A DNA stretch of 64,000 nt from Paenibacillus albiflavus (GTDB taxonomy: Bacteria > Bacillota > Bacilli > Paenibacillales > NBRC-103111): assembly GCF_004344915.1 (NCBI RefSeq), contig NZ_SKFG01000010.1, positions 62,001-126,000 of the forward strand. Reading direction: 5' to 3'. The translations under genes and the position numbers were made by a program. The notes under the pieces were generated by a model, which was given only the letters and a program-made list of their open reading frames with translations, did not search any database and had not been told where the DNA came from. Numbering within the stretch: position 1 is the stretch's first letter; each line of letters begins with the position of its first letter. Positions 16,725-25,052 of the stretch are shown one piece after another.

Positions 16725-17858
16725 CTATTTGCTGTTACCTCTACCCGGCATTTCAATTACTATAGTGAAGTGGCTTTGATCGCTATATGCATAAATCGTA
16801 CCACCATGCAGTGTTATAATATCTTTTGCGATTGCAAGTCCTAATCCGAAGCCACCCGTAGAACTTTGTCTCGCTGCATCCAATCGACTAAATTTATCAA
16901 ATATAGTATCCAGCTTGTCCTGTGGAATCATTCCTTGATTTCTGAAGCGGATTTCGGTCTTGTTTTCTTTCCACTCTGCCGATATTTCAATCACACTATG
17001 GGATTTACTGTATGCAATAGCATTTTTCAAAAGATTATTAAACACCCTCGCCATTTTTTCTGAGTCGGCATAGAGGTTTAAATCTTGAGGTATGTTGAGC
17101 GACACTTCTTTTTCACTTGCTGTAAGTTGAGGGTAAGCTTCGTCAACAATCTGAACCAGCATATAAGATAAGTCTATTGGCTCTTTGCTTAAAGGAACCG
17201 AATTTAAATTGTACCGCGTGATTTCAAAAAATTCATTGATTAGTTTTTCAAGGCGATATGCCTTTTCTAAGGTAATGTGTATATACTTACTTTTCTGCTC
17301 TATCGGCATGTCCGGCGTTTCGTCAAGTAAACTCAAATATCCTATGACCGATGTTAAAGGCGTCTTAATATCATGTGCGAGATAAACAATCAAATCGTTT
17401 TTGCGTTTTTCAAGATCACGTTCAGCCTCCGCACTTTTCTCCAAATCTGATTTGATTTGATTCATGGTATCTTCCATAAAATGCAGTTCCGGAGACATAT
17501 TAATTTTTTCGTTTCTGTTTGCGATACCATTTACACCGGCTATCATTTCATCAAAATACCTCGTAAACCAAGACAGAAACACCTTATAGAACACTGCAAA
17601 TATCAAAATAACTGTTCCAACTATAATAAGGTCAAAATATTTGCGTATGTTATAAATATACATAAGCTGTGCAGGTTCCCAATCCACATCAAAAATATTG
17701 CTAATAATGTTCGTGAGAGTATTTCCAATTTCCCCTTGGCCAATTGAGCGGATAAAAAACACAACCACAATTGCAACAATAAATAAGCCAAGTGTTTGAA
17801 AAAATATCTTATCAACAAGCTTTTTATATGGTTTTTTATTTTTCAAGTTTGTAACCAA
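16725..17858 (-). CDS. VanS-like sensor histidine kinase
   Basis: The 377-residue protein starts at TTG inside the end of the response regulator, a junction like the vanR-vanS overlap as I remember it. It has two membrane helices (about 22-42 and 76-95), the H-box LAHDIKTPLTSVIGYLSLLDETPDMP, N-box NNLLKNAIAYS, F-box and GFGLGLAIAKDIITLHGG. The H-box region is nearly identical to VanS as remembered. It presumably senses a cell-wall antibiotic or envelope damage and phosphorylates the adjacent regulator. No vanH, vanA or vanX gene is in the window. Confidence 0.92.
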   Translation of the reverse strand: MVTNLKNKKPYKKLVDKIFFQTLGLFIVAIVVVFFIRSIGQGEIGNTLTNIISNIFDVDWEPAQLMYIYNIRKYFDLIIVGTVILIFAVFYKVFLSWFTRYFDEMIAGVNGIANRNEKINMSPELHFMEDTMNQIKSDLEKSAEAERDLEKRKNDLIVYLAHDIKTPLTSVIGYLSLLDETPDMPIEQKSKYIHITLEKAYRLEKLINEFFEITRYNLNSVPLSKEPIDLSYMLVQIVDEAYPQLTASEKEVSLNIPQDLNLYADSEKMARVFNNLLKNAIAYSKSHSVIEISAEWKENKTEIRFRNQGMIPQDKLDTIFDKFSRLDAARQSSTGGFGLGLAIAKDIITLHGGTIYAYSDQSHFTIVIEMPGRGNSK

Positions 17859-18531
17859 CCCCCCACACTGTTTTTATATATTTCGGATTTTCTACAGAAT
17901 CCCCAAGTTTCTCACGCAAATGTCTTATATGGGTTGTAATTGAATTGTTGTTTTTAACAAAATATTCATCACCCCAAATCCTGTGAAAAAGCTGTTCCGA
18001 GCTGACTACATTTCCATTTTCTTCACATAAAATATTTAAAATCAAAAATTCGGTTGGAGTAAGATTCATAGGAATTCCATCTAAGATTGCTTCATGCGTC
18101 TTTACATTTATGGCAAGTCCACGATGAACCAACAGATTGTCAGTTTCGCTGGGCTCTGTATTGTACCTTGTATATCTGCGAAGCTGTGCTTTTACTCGTG
18201 CGATAACCTCCAGGGGTCTGAATGGCTTAGTGATATAGTCATCTGCTCCAAAAGTCAACCCTATGATTTTGTCGCTTTCGTGATCTTTTGCTGTTAACAT
18301 GATGATGGGAAATAAATGGTTTTTTCGTATCTCTTGGCACATTGAAAAACCATCCCCATCCGGCAGCATTACATCTAAAATAGCTAAGTCCATTTTATGT
18401 TCCTGTATACATTGCATTGCTTCCTTTGCAGAATAGAATTTATACACAGTATAATTTTCATTCGTCAGATATATTTCAAGCAAATCTGCGATTTCTTTTT
18501 CGTCATCTACAACCAGTATATTTATTGGCAT
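17836..18531 (-). CDS. VanR-like response regulator (OmpR family)
   Basis: The 231-residue protein has receiver residues DD near the N-terminus, phospho-acceptor D in AILDVMLPDGDG (about 53) and the lysine in DDYITKPFRPLEVIARVKAQLRRY, then an OmpR-type winged-helix domain with SSEQLFHRIWGDEYFVKNNN and THIRHLREKLGD. The linker and C-terminal YIKTVWGVGYKLEK match VanR from memory. It overlaps the kinase gene by 23 bp and probably regulates itself and the ABC exporter. The product is a DNA-binding activator in the cytoplasm. Confidence 0.93.
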   Translation of the reverse strand: MPINILVVDDEKEIADLLEIYLTNENYTVYKFYSAKEAMQCIQEHKMDLAILDVMLPDGDGFSMCQEIRKNHLFPIIMLTAKDHESDKIIGLTFGADDYITKPFRPLEVIARVKAQLRRYTRYNTEPSETDNLLVHRGLAINVKTHEAILDGIPMNLTPTEFLILNILCEENGNVVSSEQLFHRIWGDEYFVKNNNSITTHIRHLREKLGDSVENPKYIKTVWGVGYKLEK

Positions 18532-18605
18532 GGCATACCTTCCTAAAATAATATTTAACAGTAATTTTACAGCTTTCTGTCGAGTCTAGTTTGATTTCAA
18601 GCTTA

Positions 18606-18625
18606 ATATTTTATTGAGATTTTCT
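18606..18625 (-). promoter_or_regulatory. Shared 20-bp element (copy 2), upstream of the VanR-like gene
   Basis: Plus-strand reading ATATTTTATTGAGATTTTCT, one mismatch from 16690-16709. It lies 75 bp before the regulator ATG. The pair supports autoregulation plus control of the ABC operon. Confidence 0.55.
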
Positions 18626-18802
18626 TAAGATTTAAAAATAGTGATTATTTGCCACTGTAAATATCTCTATGATAGAAGGTTATATAAATTTTTCTCACCA
18701 TTGAATGATACTTTTTTACTTTTATTTTAACTTTTTATCTCACGTTTCATCTGTCACCATCAAAACCAACCTATGTCATCTATATTTTCACCCTAAAAAA
18801 AT

Positions 18803-18847
18803 AAGGGCAAAAACCGAACATTTCCAGCCTGGTTTTTGCCCCTTTTT
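18803..18847. terminator. Bidirectional hairpin in the noncoding block
   Basis: Stem AAGGGCAAAAACC / GGTTTTTGCCCC with T-tails on both strands. No gene ends into it on the plus strand; on the minus strand nothing recognisable lies upstream. It may be a leftover from a mobile element or end an unseen short RNA. Confidence 0.6.
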
Positions 18848-19190
18848 TACTCCAAAACCACAATATCTTGTGGTCGAGTGCCTTATTTGTCGTTTTGACC
18901 ACAACTTGTCGTCATTATCATACACTCAACGTGACTTGTCTGTCTGTCCTTTTACTTTCTTAAGCGAATCTGTCACCTGTCACTTCTCATTCTTTCATTT
19001 TCGTACCATCAATATTACACACTCCATGAGTCGAGTGCTGTGACCTACGTACCTACTTTCACTTTTAGCATTGCTGCTTCTACTTTTAATTCAACTCTTT
19101 GCTGTACCAGCATACGCGATACGCATCTCCGTAATGTATCTAAACGCAACACTGTCTTTGACCATAAGATCTACATTAATATATAAAGAA

Positions 19191-19228
19191 AGAACCACTC
19201 TTGTATTGGAGTGGTTCTACATAGAACT
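19191..19228 (-). terminator. Minus-strand hairpin upstream of the VanRS-like genes
   Basis: Perfect 10-bp stem AGAACCACTC / GAGTGGTTCT, with TTCTTT following on the minus strand. It would end transcripts arriving from the sigK-fragment side. Confidence 0.55.
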
Positions 19229-19340
19229 TCTCTTTTATTAAATTCATTAGCTATCACATCTTACACCATATGATTGTTACGGACTTACGAATTGAATGAT
19301 TCCAATTAGAGTTAGAATAGCAAATAGCACAATAATACTC

Positions 19341-19385
19341 CATTAGCCTTAAATTGTGCTTGATCAGGAGATTACGAGAAATCGC
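19341..19385 (-). pseudogene. Decayed partial copy of sigK (codons 48-62)
   Basis: Forty-two of 45 bases match the intact sigK at 10728-10772 in the same orientation; the reverse-strand translation reads [14 protein letters not shown] against [14 protein letters not shown] in the intact gene. Similarity stops sharply on both sides. It lies 8.6 kb from the intact copy, at the far end of the accessory block. Confidence 0.85.
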
Positions 19386-19430
19386 CCTGTAGGTAGCCGA
19401 ACAATCATATTCAATGAAATTGATGAAAAT

Positions 19431-19469
19431 AAAAAAGGTGAGACACATAAAATTGTCCTCACCTTTTTT
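19431..19469 (-). terminator. Terminator of the ahpC-ahpF operon
   Basis: A 12-bp stem AAAAAAGGTGAG / CTCACCTTTTTT lies 18 bp downstream of the ahpF stop on the minus strand and ends in T residues. Confidence 0.88.
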
Positions 19470-19486
19470 GTTTACAATTTGATTAT

Positions 19487-21016
19487 TTAGTTACGAATCA
19501 GGTAATCAAAAGCGCCTAAAGCTGCAGTCGCTCCTGATCCCATGGAAATGATAATCTGCTTATATGAGCTGTTTGTACAGTCGCCAGCAGCGAATACACC
19601 AGGAAGGTTCGTTGCGCCATGATTGTCAACAACGATCTCACCAACGCGAGTACGTTCAACCGTGTCGCCTAACCATTCTGTATTCGGTACAAGTCCGATT
19701 TGGACAAATACGCCTTGCAATTCAACATGCTTCGTTTCGCCTGTATCACGTTCCTTGTAAGAAATGCCATCAATCTTGTCTTTTCCTGTAACTTCTGTTG
19801 TTTGGACATTCTTAAGAACCGTAACATTAGGTAGACTGTAAAGGCGTTCTTGCAGAACAGCATCAGCTTTGAGCTCTGGAGCAAACTCTAGCACTGTTAC
19901 ATGTTTCACAATCCCTGCAAGATCAATAGCAGCCTCGATGCCTGAATTGCCGCCGCCAACTACTGCAACATCTTTACCAGTAAATAAAGGTCCGTCACAG
20001 TGTGGGCAGTAAGCTACACCCTTGTTCTTGAACTCGGCTTCACCAGGTACTCCCATGTTCCGCCAACGAGCACCAGTCGATAAAATGACTGTTTTACTCT
20101 TCAGAACAGCTCCGTTCTCAAGTTCAACCTCGATCAGGTCCTTCTTCTCAATACGTTTGGCACGCTGTAATTTCATCACATCGATACCATATTCTTTGAC
20201 CTGCTGCTCGAGGTTTGCAACAAGCTGAGGACCCTCGATATATTTCGTACTGATAAAGTTCTCGATGCCCAACGTGTCATTAACTTGACCCCCGAAGCGC
20301 TCCGCTACGATACCAGTGCGAATGCCCTTGCGAGCTGCATAGATAGCTGCGCTTGCGCCGGAAGGACCGCCACCAACAACAAGTACATCAAATGGCTCTT
20401 TATTGTCAAATTCTGAAGCGTCAGGCGCATTACCCATTTTAGCTAGTATTTCTTCAACGGTCATACGACCGCTTTCGAAAAATTCACCATTAAGGTATAC
20501 GCTAGGCACAGACATGATCTCTTTGCTTTCTACCTCTGCCTTGAACACTGCACCATCAATCATCGTGTGTGTAATTGCAGGGTTTAGGACGCTCATAAGA
20601 TTCAAGGCCTGTACAACGTCAGGACAGTTATGGCAGCTTAAGCTGATATATGTTTCGAACTTATATTCACCGCGAATGCTCTTGATCTGATCAATCACAT
20701 TCTGTTCTACTTTAGGAGCACGGCCGCTAACTTGCAGCAGCGCAAGAACTAAAGAAGTAAATTCATGTCCAAGTGGAGTTCCGCCAAAGGTTACTCCTGT
20801 ATCCTCGCCCACGCGATTCACGCTAAAGCTTGGTGTTCTGGATAACACAGTTTTCTCAACCTGTATTAAGGAAGACATGCTAGCAAGTTCATCGATCAAA
20901 GCTAGCATTTCTTTGGATGCATCATCATCGCCAGCGCTGACTTTCAGTACCACAGTACCCTCCAGGAGCTGGAGGTACTGTGCTAGTTGAGCTCTAATTT
21001 CATTATCTAATGTCAT
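19487..21016 (-). CDS. ahpF: Alkyl hydroperoxide reductase subunit F (NADH:AhpC disulfide reductase)
   Basis: The 509-residue protein has an N-terminal double-thioredoxin domain with the redox pair SCHNCPDV (about residue 129), a FAD/NAD domain with [17 protein letters not shown] (about 215), and the second redox pair CPHCDGPLF (about 345), then [15 protein letters not shown] for NADH. It transfers electrons from NADH to the AhpC peroxiredoxin. It starts 11 bp after the ahpC stop, so the genes form an operon, probably PerR-controlled. Confidence 0.95.
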   Translation of the reverse strand: MTLDNEIRAQLAQYLQLLEGTVVLKVSAGDDDASKEMLALIDELASMSSLIQVEKTVLSRTPSFSVNRVGEDTGVTFGGTPLGHEFTSLVLALLQVSGRAPKVEQNVIDQIKSIRGEYKFETYISLSCHNCPDVVQALNLMSVLNPAITHTMIDGAVFKAEVESKEIMSVPSVYLNGEFFESGRMTVEEILAKMGNAPDASEFDNKEPFDVLVVGGGPSGASAAIYAARKGIRTGIVAERFGGQVNDTLGIENFISTKYIEGPQLVANLEQQVKEYGIDVMKLQRAKRIEKKDLIEVELENGAVLKSKTVILSTGARWRNMGVPGEAEFKNKGVAYCPHCDGPLFTGKDVAVVGGGNSGIEAAIDLAGIVKHVTVLEFAPELKADAVLQERLYSLPNVTVLKNVQTTEVTGKDKIDGISYKERDTGETKHVELQGVFVQIGLVPNTEWLGDTVERTRVGEIVVDNHGATNLPGVFAAGDCTNSSYKQIIISMGSGATAALGAFDYLIRN

Positions 21017-21027
21017 AGGGCTGTACC

Positions 21028-21591
21028 TTAAATCTTACCTACTAGATCAAGGCTTGGTTTAAGTGTTTGTCCGCCTTCTTGCCATTTCGCCGGGCAAACT
21101 TCTCCTGGATGATTGCGAACATATTGCGCAGCTTTGATTTTGCTAACAACAGCACTTGCATCACGGCCGATGCCACCAGCTGTGATTTCTACAGTTTGGA
21201 TAACGCCATCTGGGTCGATAATGAATGTACCGCGATCTGCTAGACCATCAGCTTCGATCAATACATCAAAGTTGCGGGAAACTACATGTGATGGGTCGCC
21301 AATCATAATGTATTTAACTTTACCGATGGCAGCTGAGCTTTCATGCCATGCTTTATGTGTGAAATGAGTATCAGTAGAAACGGAATATACTTCAACACCA
21401 AGTGATTTTAATGTTTCATATTGGTTTTGGAGATCTTCAAGTTCTGTTGGGCATACGAATGTGAAATCCGCTGGATAAAAGCAAACTACACTCCATTTAC
21501 CTTTAAAATTTTCTTCTGTAACATCGATAAATTTACCATCGTGAAATGCGGATGCTTTAAAAGGTAGTACTTCTGTTCCAATTAGTGACAT
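21028..21591 (-). CDS. ahpC: Alkyl hydroperoxide reductase subunit C (peroxiredoxin)
   Basis: The 187-residue 2-Cys peroxiredoxin carries the peroxidatic cysteine in [13 protein letters not shown] (about 47) and the resolving cysteine in GEVCPAKW (about 168). It reduces hydrogen peroxide, organic peroxides and peroxynitrite in the cytoplasm, using AhpF as reductant. Start follows AAGGAG. Two PerR boxes lie upstream with a TTGACA-like -35 between them, so induction by peroxide is expected. Confidence 0.96.
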   Translation of the reverse strand: MSLIGTEVLPFKASAFHDGKFIDVTEENFKGKWSVVCFYPADFTFVCPTELEDLQNQYETLKSLGVEVYSVSTDTHFTHKAWHESSAAIGKVKYIMIGDPSHVVSRNFDVLIEADGLADRGTFIIDPDGVIQTVEITAGGIGRDASAVVSKIKAAQYVRNHPGEVCPAKWQEGGQTLKPSLDLVGKI

Positions 21592-21677
21592 AATTCTAAT
21601 CTCCTTTGTGTAATGTGATATGTTTTGACATTTTAAGCATAAATCAGTTTAAAGAATATCTCAACTAATGTCATACT

Positions 21678-21692
21678 TTATAATAATTATAA
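21678..21692. promoter_or_regulatory. PerR box 1 (exact consensus)
   Basis: TTATAATAATTATAA equals the 15-bp PerR consensus TTATAATNATTATAA. It overlaps the likely -10 region of the ahpC promoter (TTGACA at 21717-21712 on the minus strand), where PerR binding would block transcription until peroxide oxidises it. Confidence 0.85.
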
Positions 21693-21723
21693 TTAACCAA
21701 ATCACGATTTTTGTCAAGCTAAA

Positions 21724-21738
21724 TTAGAATAATTATAA
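21724..21738. promoter_or_regulatory. PerR box 2 (one mismatch)
   Basis: TTAGAATAATTATAA differs from the PerR consensus at one position. It is 46 bp from box 1, just upstream of the -35. Confidence 0.75.
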
Positions 21739-21861
21739 TTAAGAATAAATCCCAAATTGTTAATTCAGCGACTTGCACTTTATTCTTCTCGCTTCATTCC
21801 GATTACATTCACATAGAAACCATTTCATTTCAGAAATCTCTCTCGGGGTCTTTCCAATATA

Positions 21862-21911
21862 CAAAAAGCCCACAGCCTAAACACTTATTTAAAAGTGTCC
21901 AAACTACGGGT
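21862..21911 (-). terminator. Terminator of the serine transporter operon
   Basis: On the minus strand an RNA stem of 18 pairs, counting G-U pairs, with loop UUAAAU ends in CUUUUUG. It lies 26 bp downstream of the transporter stop. Confidence 0.65.
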
Positions 21912-21936
21912 TTAAGTTTAACAAGTGCCACTTTAA

Positions 21937-23259
21937 TTAGAAGAAACCTTTAATACTTGCTAGGATTGTGAGAACGCCCACAATTATGACAAACACATTG
22001 CTAAGTTTTCCTCTGTATTTAGCTAGTACAGGAACTTTACGGATCGCATACATTGGTAACACACATAGAATAGCAGCAACTAACGGTCCGCTGAGCGTAT
22101 CAATAATTCCAAGAATGCTTGGATTTGCATAGGCAGCATACCAGCATGTTAACACTACAAAAACAAGGATCGCTCTCTTAACTGTTTTTTCTTTTAGGTT
22201 CTTTCCGCGCGCTTTACCAGCCGAAATAACCATGTCACGCATTACCTCGTATACACCTACATAATGGCCAAGAAAAGATTTTGTCACAGCCACAAACGCA
22301 ATAATAGGAGCTGCAATCGTGATTATAGGCGAATTAAGACGATTGGCAAGGTATGAAAGTATTGATAAATTCTGTTCTTTTGCCATTACAAGATCATCTG
22401 GAGTCAAACTCAAGACACTGCTCCAAACAAAGAACATAACGACAACGAATGTCATAATATAAGTGTATTTTTGTATTTGAGCACATTTGGCGTCAGTAGC
22501 TTGTATGCCATAAGTTTGTCTCTGTTTCACAACAAATGACGATATCATAGGAGAATGATTAAACGAGAATACGATGATTGGCAAAACCAAGAATATCAGA
22601 TTGAAATATCCGCCTACTCCTGTTGGAGCAGTAGAAACACTTGTAAAACTAAGCATCGACGTATTCCACTGTGGAATTAAAGATAGTGAGATAAAAAGCA
22701 ACGAAGCAATGAAAGGATATACTAGCGTGCTCATTACCTTTACAGTAATATCTTGACCAAAATTCAGAATAGCTATAAGACCGAGTACTAATACAAGGGA
22801 TAAAATAGCTCTTGGCGGCTCATTCATGTGCAATTGATTTACGATAAAACTACTTGCCGTATTGGTTAGTGCAATTGAATACATCAGCACGATAATATAA
22901 ATGGATAAGAAAAATACGATGTTAAAAGCTACACTTGCCTTATTACCGAAATACTCTCTTATCGTACCTGTAATCCCCTCATCAGCAGAATTGGAAGCGT
23001 ATATCATTTTGGCAAGCGCCCTATGCGAGTAGTACATAACAGGAAATGCAAGTATTGTAATTAACAGTAATGAGAATAAACCTCCTGCTCCCGCATTAAT
23101 CGGTAAAAAGAGTACGCCTGCTCCAATTGCTGTTCCAAAAAGGCTCAATGCCCAGGTAGTATCTTGTTTATGCCATTTTTTAGGATCTGGATATTTTTCA
23201 TTTGTTCCTGCAGTATTTTCAGCAGTAAACTCAAGTTTTTTCACTGCATTCCCACTCAT
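21937..23259 (-). CDS. Serine/threonine transporter of the HAAAP family (SdaC-like)
   Basis: The 440-residue protein has about eleven hydrophobic segments and the family start WALSLFGTAIGAGVLFLPINAGAGG (about 36-60). HAAAP transporters import serine, threonine or aromatic amino acids with protons. Here the gene follows sdaAB and sdaAA, so serine uptake is the best guess. It starts with ATG after GGGAGGAA. There is a 175-bp gap to the preceding sdaAA, so it could also have its own promoter. The enzymes give pyruvate and ammonia from the imported serine. Confidence 0.88.
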   Translation of the reverse strand: MSGNAVKKLEFTAENTAGTNEKYPDPKKWHKQDTTWALSLFGTAIGAGVLFLPINAGAGGLFSLLLITILAFPVMYYSHRALAKMIYASNSADEGITGTIREYFGNKASVAFNIVFFLSIYIIVLMYSIALTNTASSFIVNQLHMNEPPRAILSLVLVLGLIAILNFGQDITVKVMSTLVYPFIASLLFISLSLIPQWNTSMLSFTSVSTAPTGVGGYFNLIFLVLPIIVFSFNHSPMISSFVVKQRQTYGIQATDAKCAQIQKYTYIMTFVVVMFFVWSSVLSLTPDDLVMAKEQNLSILSYLANRLNSPIITIAAPIIAFVAVTKSFLGHYVGVYEVMRDMVISAGKARGKNLKEKTVKRAILVFVVLTCWYAAYANPSILGIIDTLSGPLVAAILCVLPMYAIRKVPVLAKYRGKLSNVFVIIVGVLTILASIKGFF

Positions 23260-23434
23260 ATTATAATTCCTCCCAGTCTAGTTGTGGATAATTACACTTG
23301 CGTTTGGAAGCATCCGCCACTTATTTTTTTATAAGGTTACCTACTTTATCACTTCCTATTCACGCCAGATTGCCTTCATTTAAAGAGCAAATCTATTTAA
23401 TTTGTTTACGCTTACAAAACTCTTTCTTATATTA

Positions 23435-24331
23435 TTATCTTTCTTTTTTAATAACCTTTTCTCCAAAAATCTTGCTTTTAATAGCAATTCCTGTGGGAGT
23501 GGCTGCAATTCCGCCTAAACCTGTCTCTCTTAATTCGCTAGGCATCTGTCTTCCCACTCTAAACATCGCTTCAATTACTTCGTCAGCATTAATGACGTTG
23601 GTTACGCCTGCTAGTGCAATGTCCGCTGCTACTAAGGCATTAGCCGTTCCAATAGCATTTCTCTTTACACAAGGAATTTCAACTAAACCTGCAACCGGAT
23701 CACAAACTAAACCGAGTAAATTTTGTAATGCAGTTGAGAAAGCTTCAGAAGATTGCTGAGGTGTTCCTCCAGCAGCTTCTACTGCTGCTGCTGCAGCCAT
23801 TGCTGAGGCGCTACCTACTTCAGCTTGACATCCTCCGAAAGCGCCGGAAATACAAGCGTTATTTGCTACTATCATGCCAATTAAAGCTGAAGTGAACAGA
23901 AAATGGACCTTGTCCTCATGACTTAACTGTAAGCTTTCTTGTATACTAAACAGCACTCCCGGGATTGTCCCACTTGCACCTGCTGTTGGAGTTGCGCAAA
24001 TAACCCCCATCGATGCATTTACTTCATTAACTCCGATAGCGTTTTGGACCCCGAACATCATCGAATCTCCAGAAAGAGTTTTTCCACTTTCACGATATCG
24101 TTTTATTTTAACAGCATCCCCTCCGGATAAACCGGTTGGAGAAAAAACTCCGTTGCCCTCAGTACTTTTCTTAGCGGCATTTTCCATAGTCGCTAAATTT
24201 TTTTCCATTTTACTCCAAATTTCTTCATAAGAAGCTCTAGTTTGCTCGATTTCCTGCTCAATTGCTAATTCATAAATTGGCTTTTGTCTTTCATTAGCCG
24301 CATCAATTATTTCCTTTATAGACATGTACAT
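23435..24331 (-). CDS. sdaAA: L-serine ammonia-lyase, iron-sulfur-dependent, alpha subunit
   Basis: The 298-residue protein carries the alpha-subunit core: NASMGVICATPTAGASGTIPG (about 105-125), GAFGGCQAEVGSASAMAAAAAVEAAGG (about 164-190) and LVCDPVAGLVEIPCVKRN (about 210-227), with the Cys residues that ligate the 4Fe-4S cluster. With the beta subunit it deaminates L-serine to pyruvate and ammonia. It lies 22 bp downstream of the beta gene and starts after GGGGTGAAG. Confidence 0.95.
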   Translation of the reverse strand: MYMSIKEIIDAANERQKPIYELAIEQEIEQTRASYEEIWSKMEKNLATMENAAKKSTEGNGVFSPTGLSGGDAVKIKRYRESGKTLSGDSMMFGVQNAIGVNEVNASMGVICATPTAGASGTIPGVLFSIQESLQLSHEDKVHFLFTSALIGMIVANNACISGAFGGCQAEVGSASAMAAAAAVEAAGGTPQQSSEAFSTALQNLLGLVCDPVAGLVEIPCVKRNAIGTANALVAADIALAGVTNVINADEVIEAMFRVGRQMPSELRETGLGGIAATPTGIAIKSKIFGEKVIKKER

Positions 24332-24353
24332 AAAATCTTCACCCCTATTCTAT

Positions 24354-25052
24354 TTATAGAATAATGATTTTAGCTGTACTGCTAAGAGTCCTCAATTCCT
24401 TCTGAACATCATTAGGTAATTGGGAATCCAAATCAAATTCATATAAATATTTCCCCGATTTTTCTAAAATATTAAAGTTATTAATTTCCACATTAGATTG
24501 TTTAAAGATCCTGCGTAATATAAATTCAAGGTCATCTCTTTCGGAAATCGCTATAAGAACTGGCAATGGCCCTTGAAGATTTAAGCTAAATCCGTCAATT
24601 TCGATATGCTTGATTTCAATTAATCCACCACCGACTGAAATACCCACTGTTCTAATACTACAATTTTCATCCTCCATATAAATATCTGCAGTATTCGGAT
24701 GACCGGCAGGACTATTACCTGCTTCTTCTAAAAAGGTAATGTCAATCCCTTTAGATTCTGCAATTTCAATAGCACCGGGCACTCTACTATCATCGGTAGC
24801 AAATCCTAATACACCGGCAATTATTGCAAAATCAGTTCCGTGTCCTTTATGAGTTTCAGCAAATGATTCATAATACCTTACCACCACTTTTTTTGGAAGA
24901 CCTTGAAATAATTTATTGGCAACTGCTCCAATAGCTAAGGCACCTGCAGTATGTGAACTGGAGGGCCCGATCATAACCGGTCCAATCACATCAAAACAAC
25001 TTTTGAAATTAATAACCTTCTTCTCTTTAATAGGTACTACGTTCATGTTCAT
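24354..25052 (-). CDS. sdaAB: L-serine ammonia-lyase, iron-sulfur-dependent, beta subunit
   Basis: The 232-residue protein has the signature SCFDVIGPVMIGPSSSHTAGA (about 18-38) and GHGTDFAIIAGVLG, with a C-terminal ACT-like region (PLPVLIAISERDDLEFILRRIFKQS). It is the first gene of the serine operon and starts after GGGGAGG. It associates with SdaAA to form the active iron-sulfur enzyme. The regulator at 25604 is divergent, so it may control this operon. Confidence 0.93.
   Translation of the reverse strand: MNMNVVPIKEKKVINFKSCFDVIGPVMIGPSSSHTAGALAIGAVANKLFQGLPKKVVVRYYESFAETHKGHGTDFAIIAGVLGFATDDSRVPGAIEIAESKGIDITFLEEAGNSPAGHPNTADIYMEDENCSIRTVGISVGGGLIEIKHIEIDGFSLNLQGPLPVLIAISERDDLEFILRRIFKQSNVEINNFNILEKSGKYLYEFDLDSQLPNDVQKELRTLSSTAKIIIL

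Larger units (their letters stand above)
18532..19486. other. 955-bp noncoding region with repeats, palindromes and sigK remnant
   Basis: I see no coding gene. It contains: a second copy of the 20-bp regulatory element (18606), a strong bidirectional hairpin (18803), an inverted repeat ACCACAA/TTGTGGT (18857-18874), a second copy of the 39-bp repeat (18923), a minus-strand terminator (19191), a sigK fragment (19341) and the ahpF terminator (19431). The stretch 18720-19080 is pyrimidine-rich on the plus strand and looks like remains of a mobile element, which is inference. Confidence 0.6.

Noticed and set aside
12699-18531. A vancomycin-resistance gene cluster
   Set aside because: No D-Ala-D-Lac or D-Ala-D-Ser ligase, dehydrogenase or dipeptidase is encoded; only the regulator pair is similar.
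18705-19043. A 112-residue open frame in the noncoding block
   Set aside because: Low-complexity Phe/His/Ser composition, no ribosome site and an internal hairpin; it looks like noncoding pyrimidine-rich DNA read as protein.
10728-19385. A functional skin-type element splitting sigK
   Set aside because: sigK is uninterrupted, no recombinase gene is present, and the fragment at 19341 lacks adjacent sigK sequence; only a scar can be claimed.
23298-23759. A 153-residue plus-strand frame over the 3' end of sdaAA
   Set aside because: Antisense to a clear gene with no supporting features; treated as a shadow frame.
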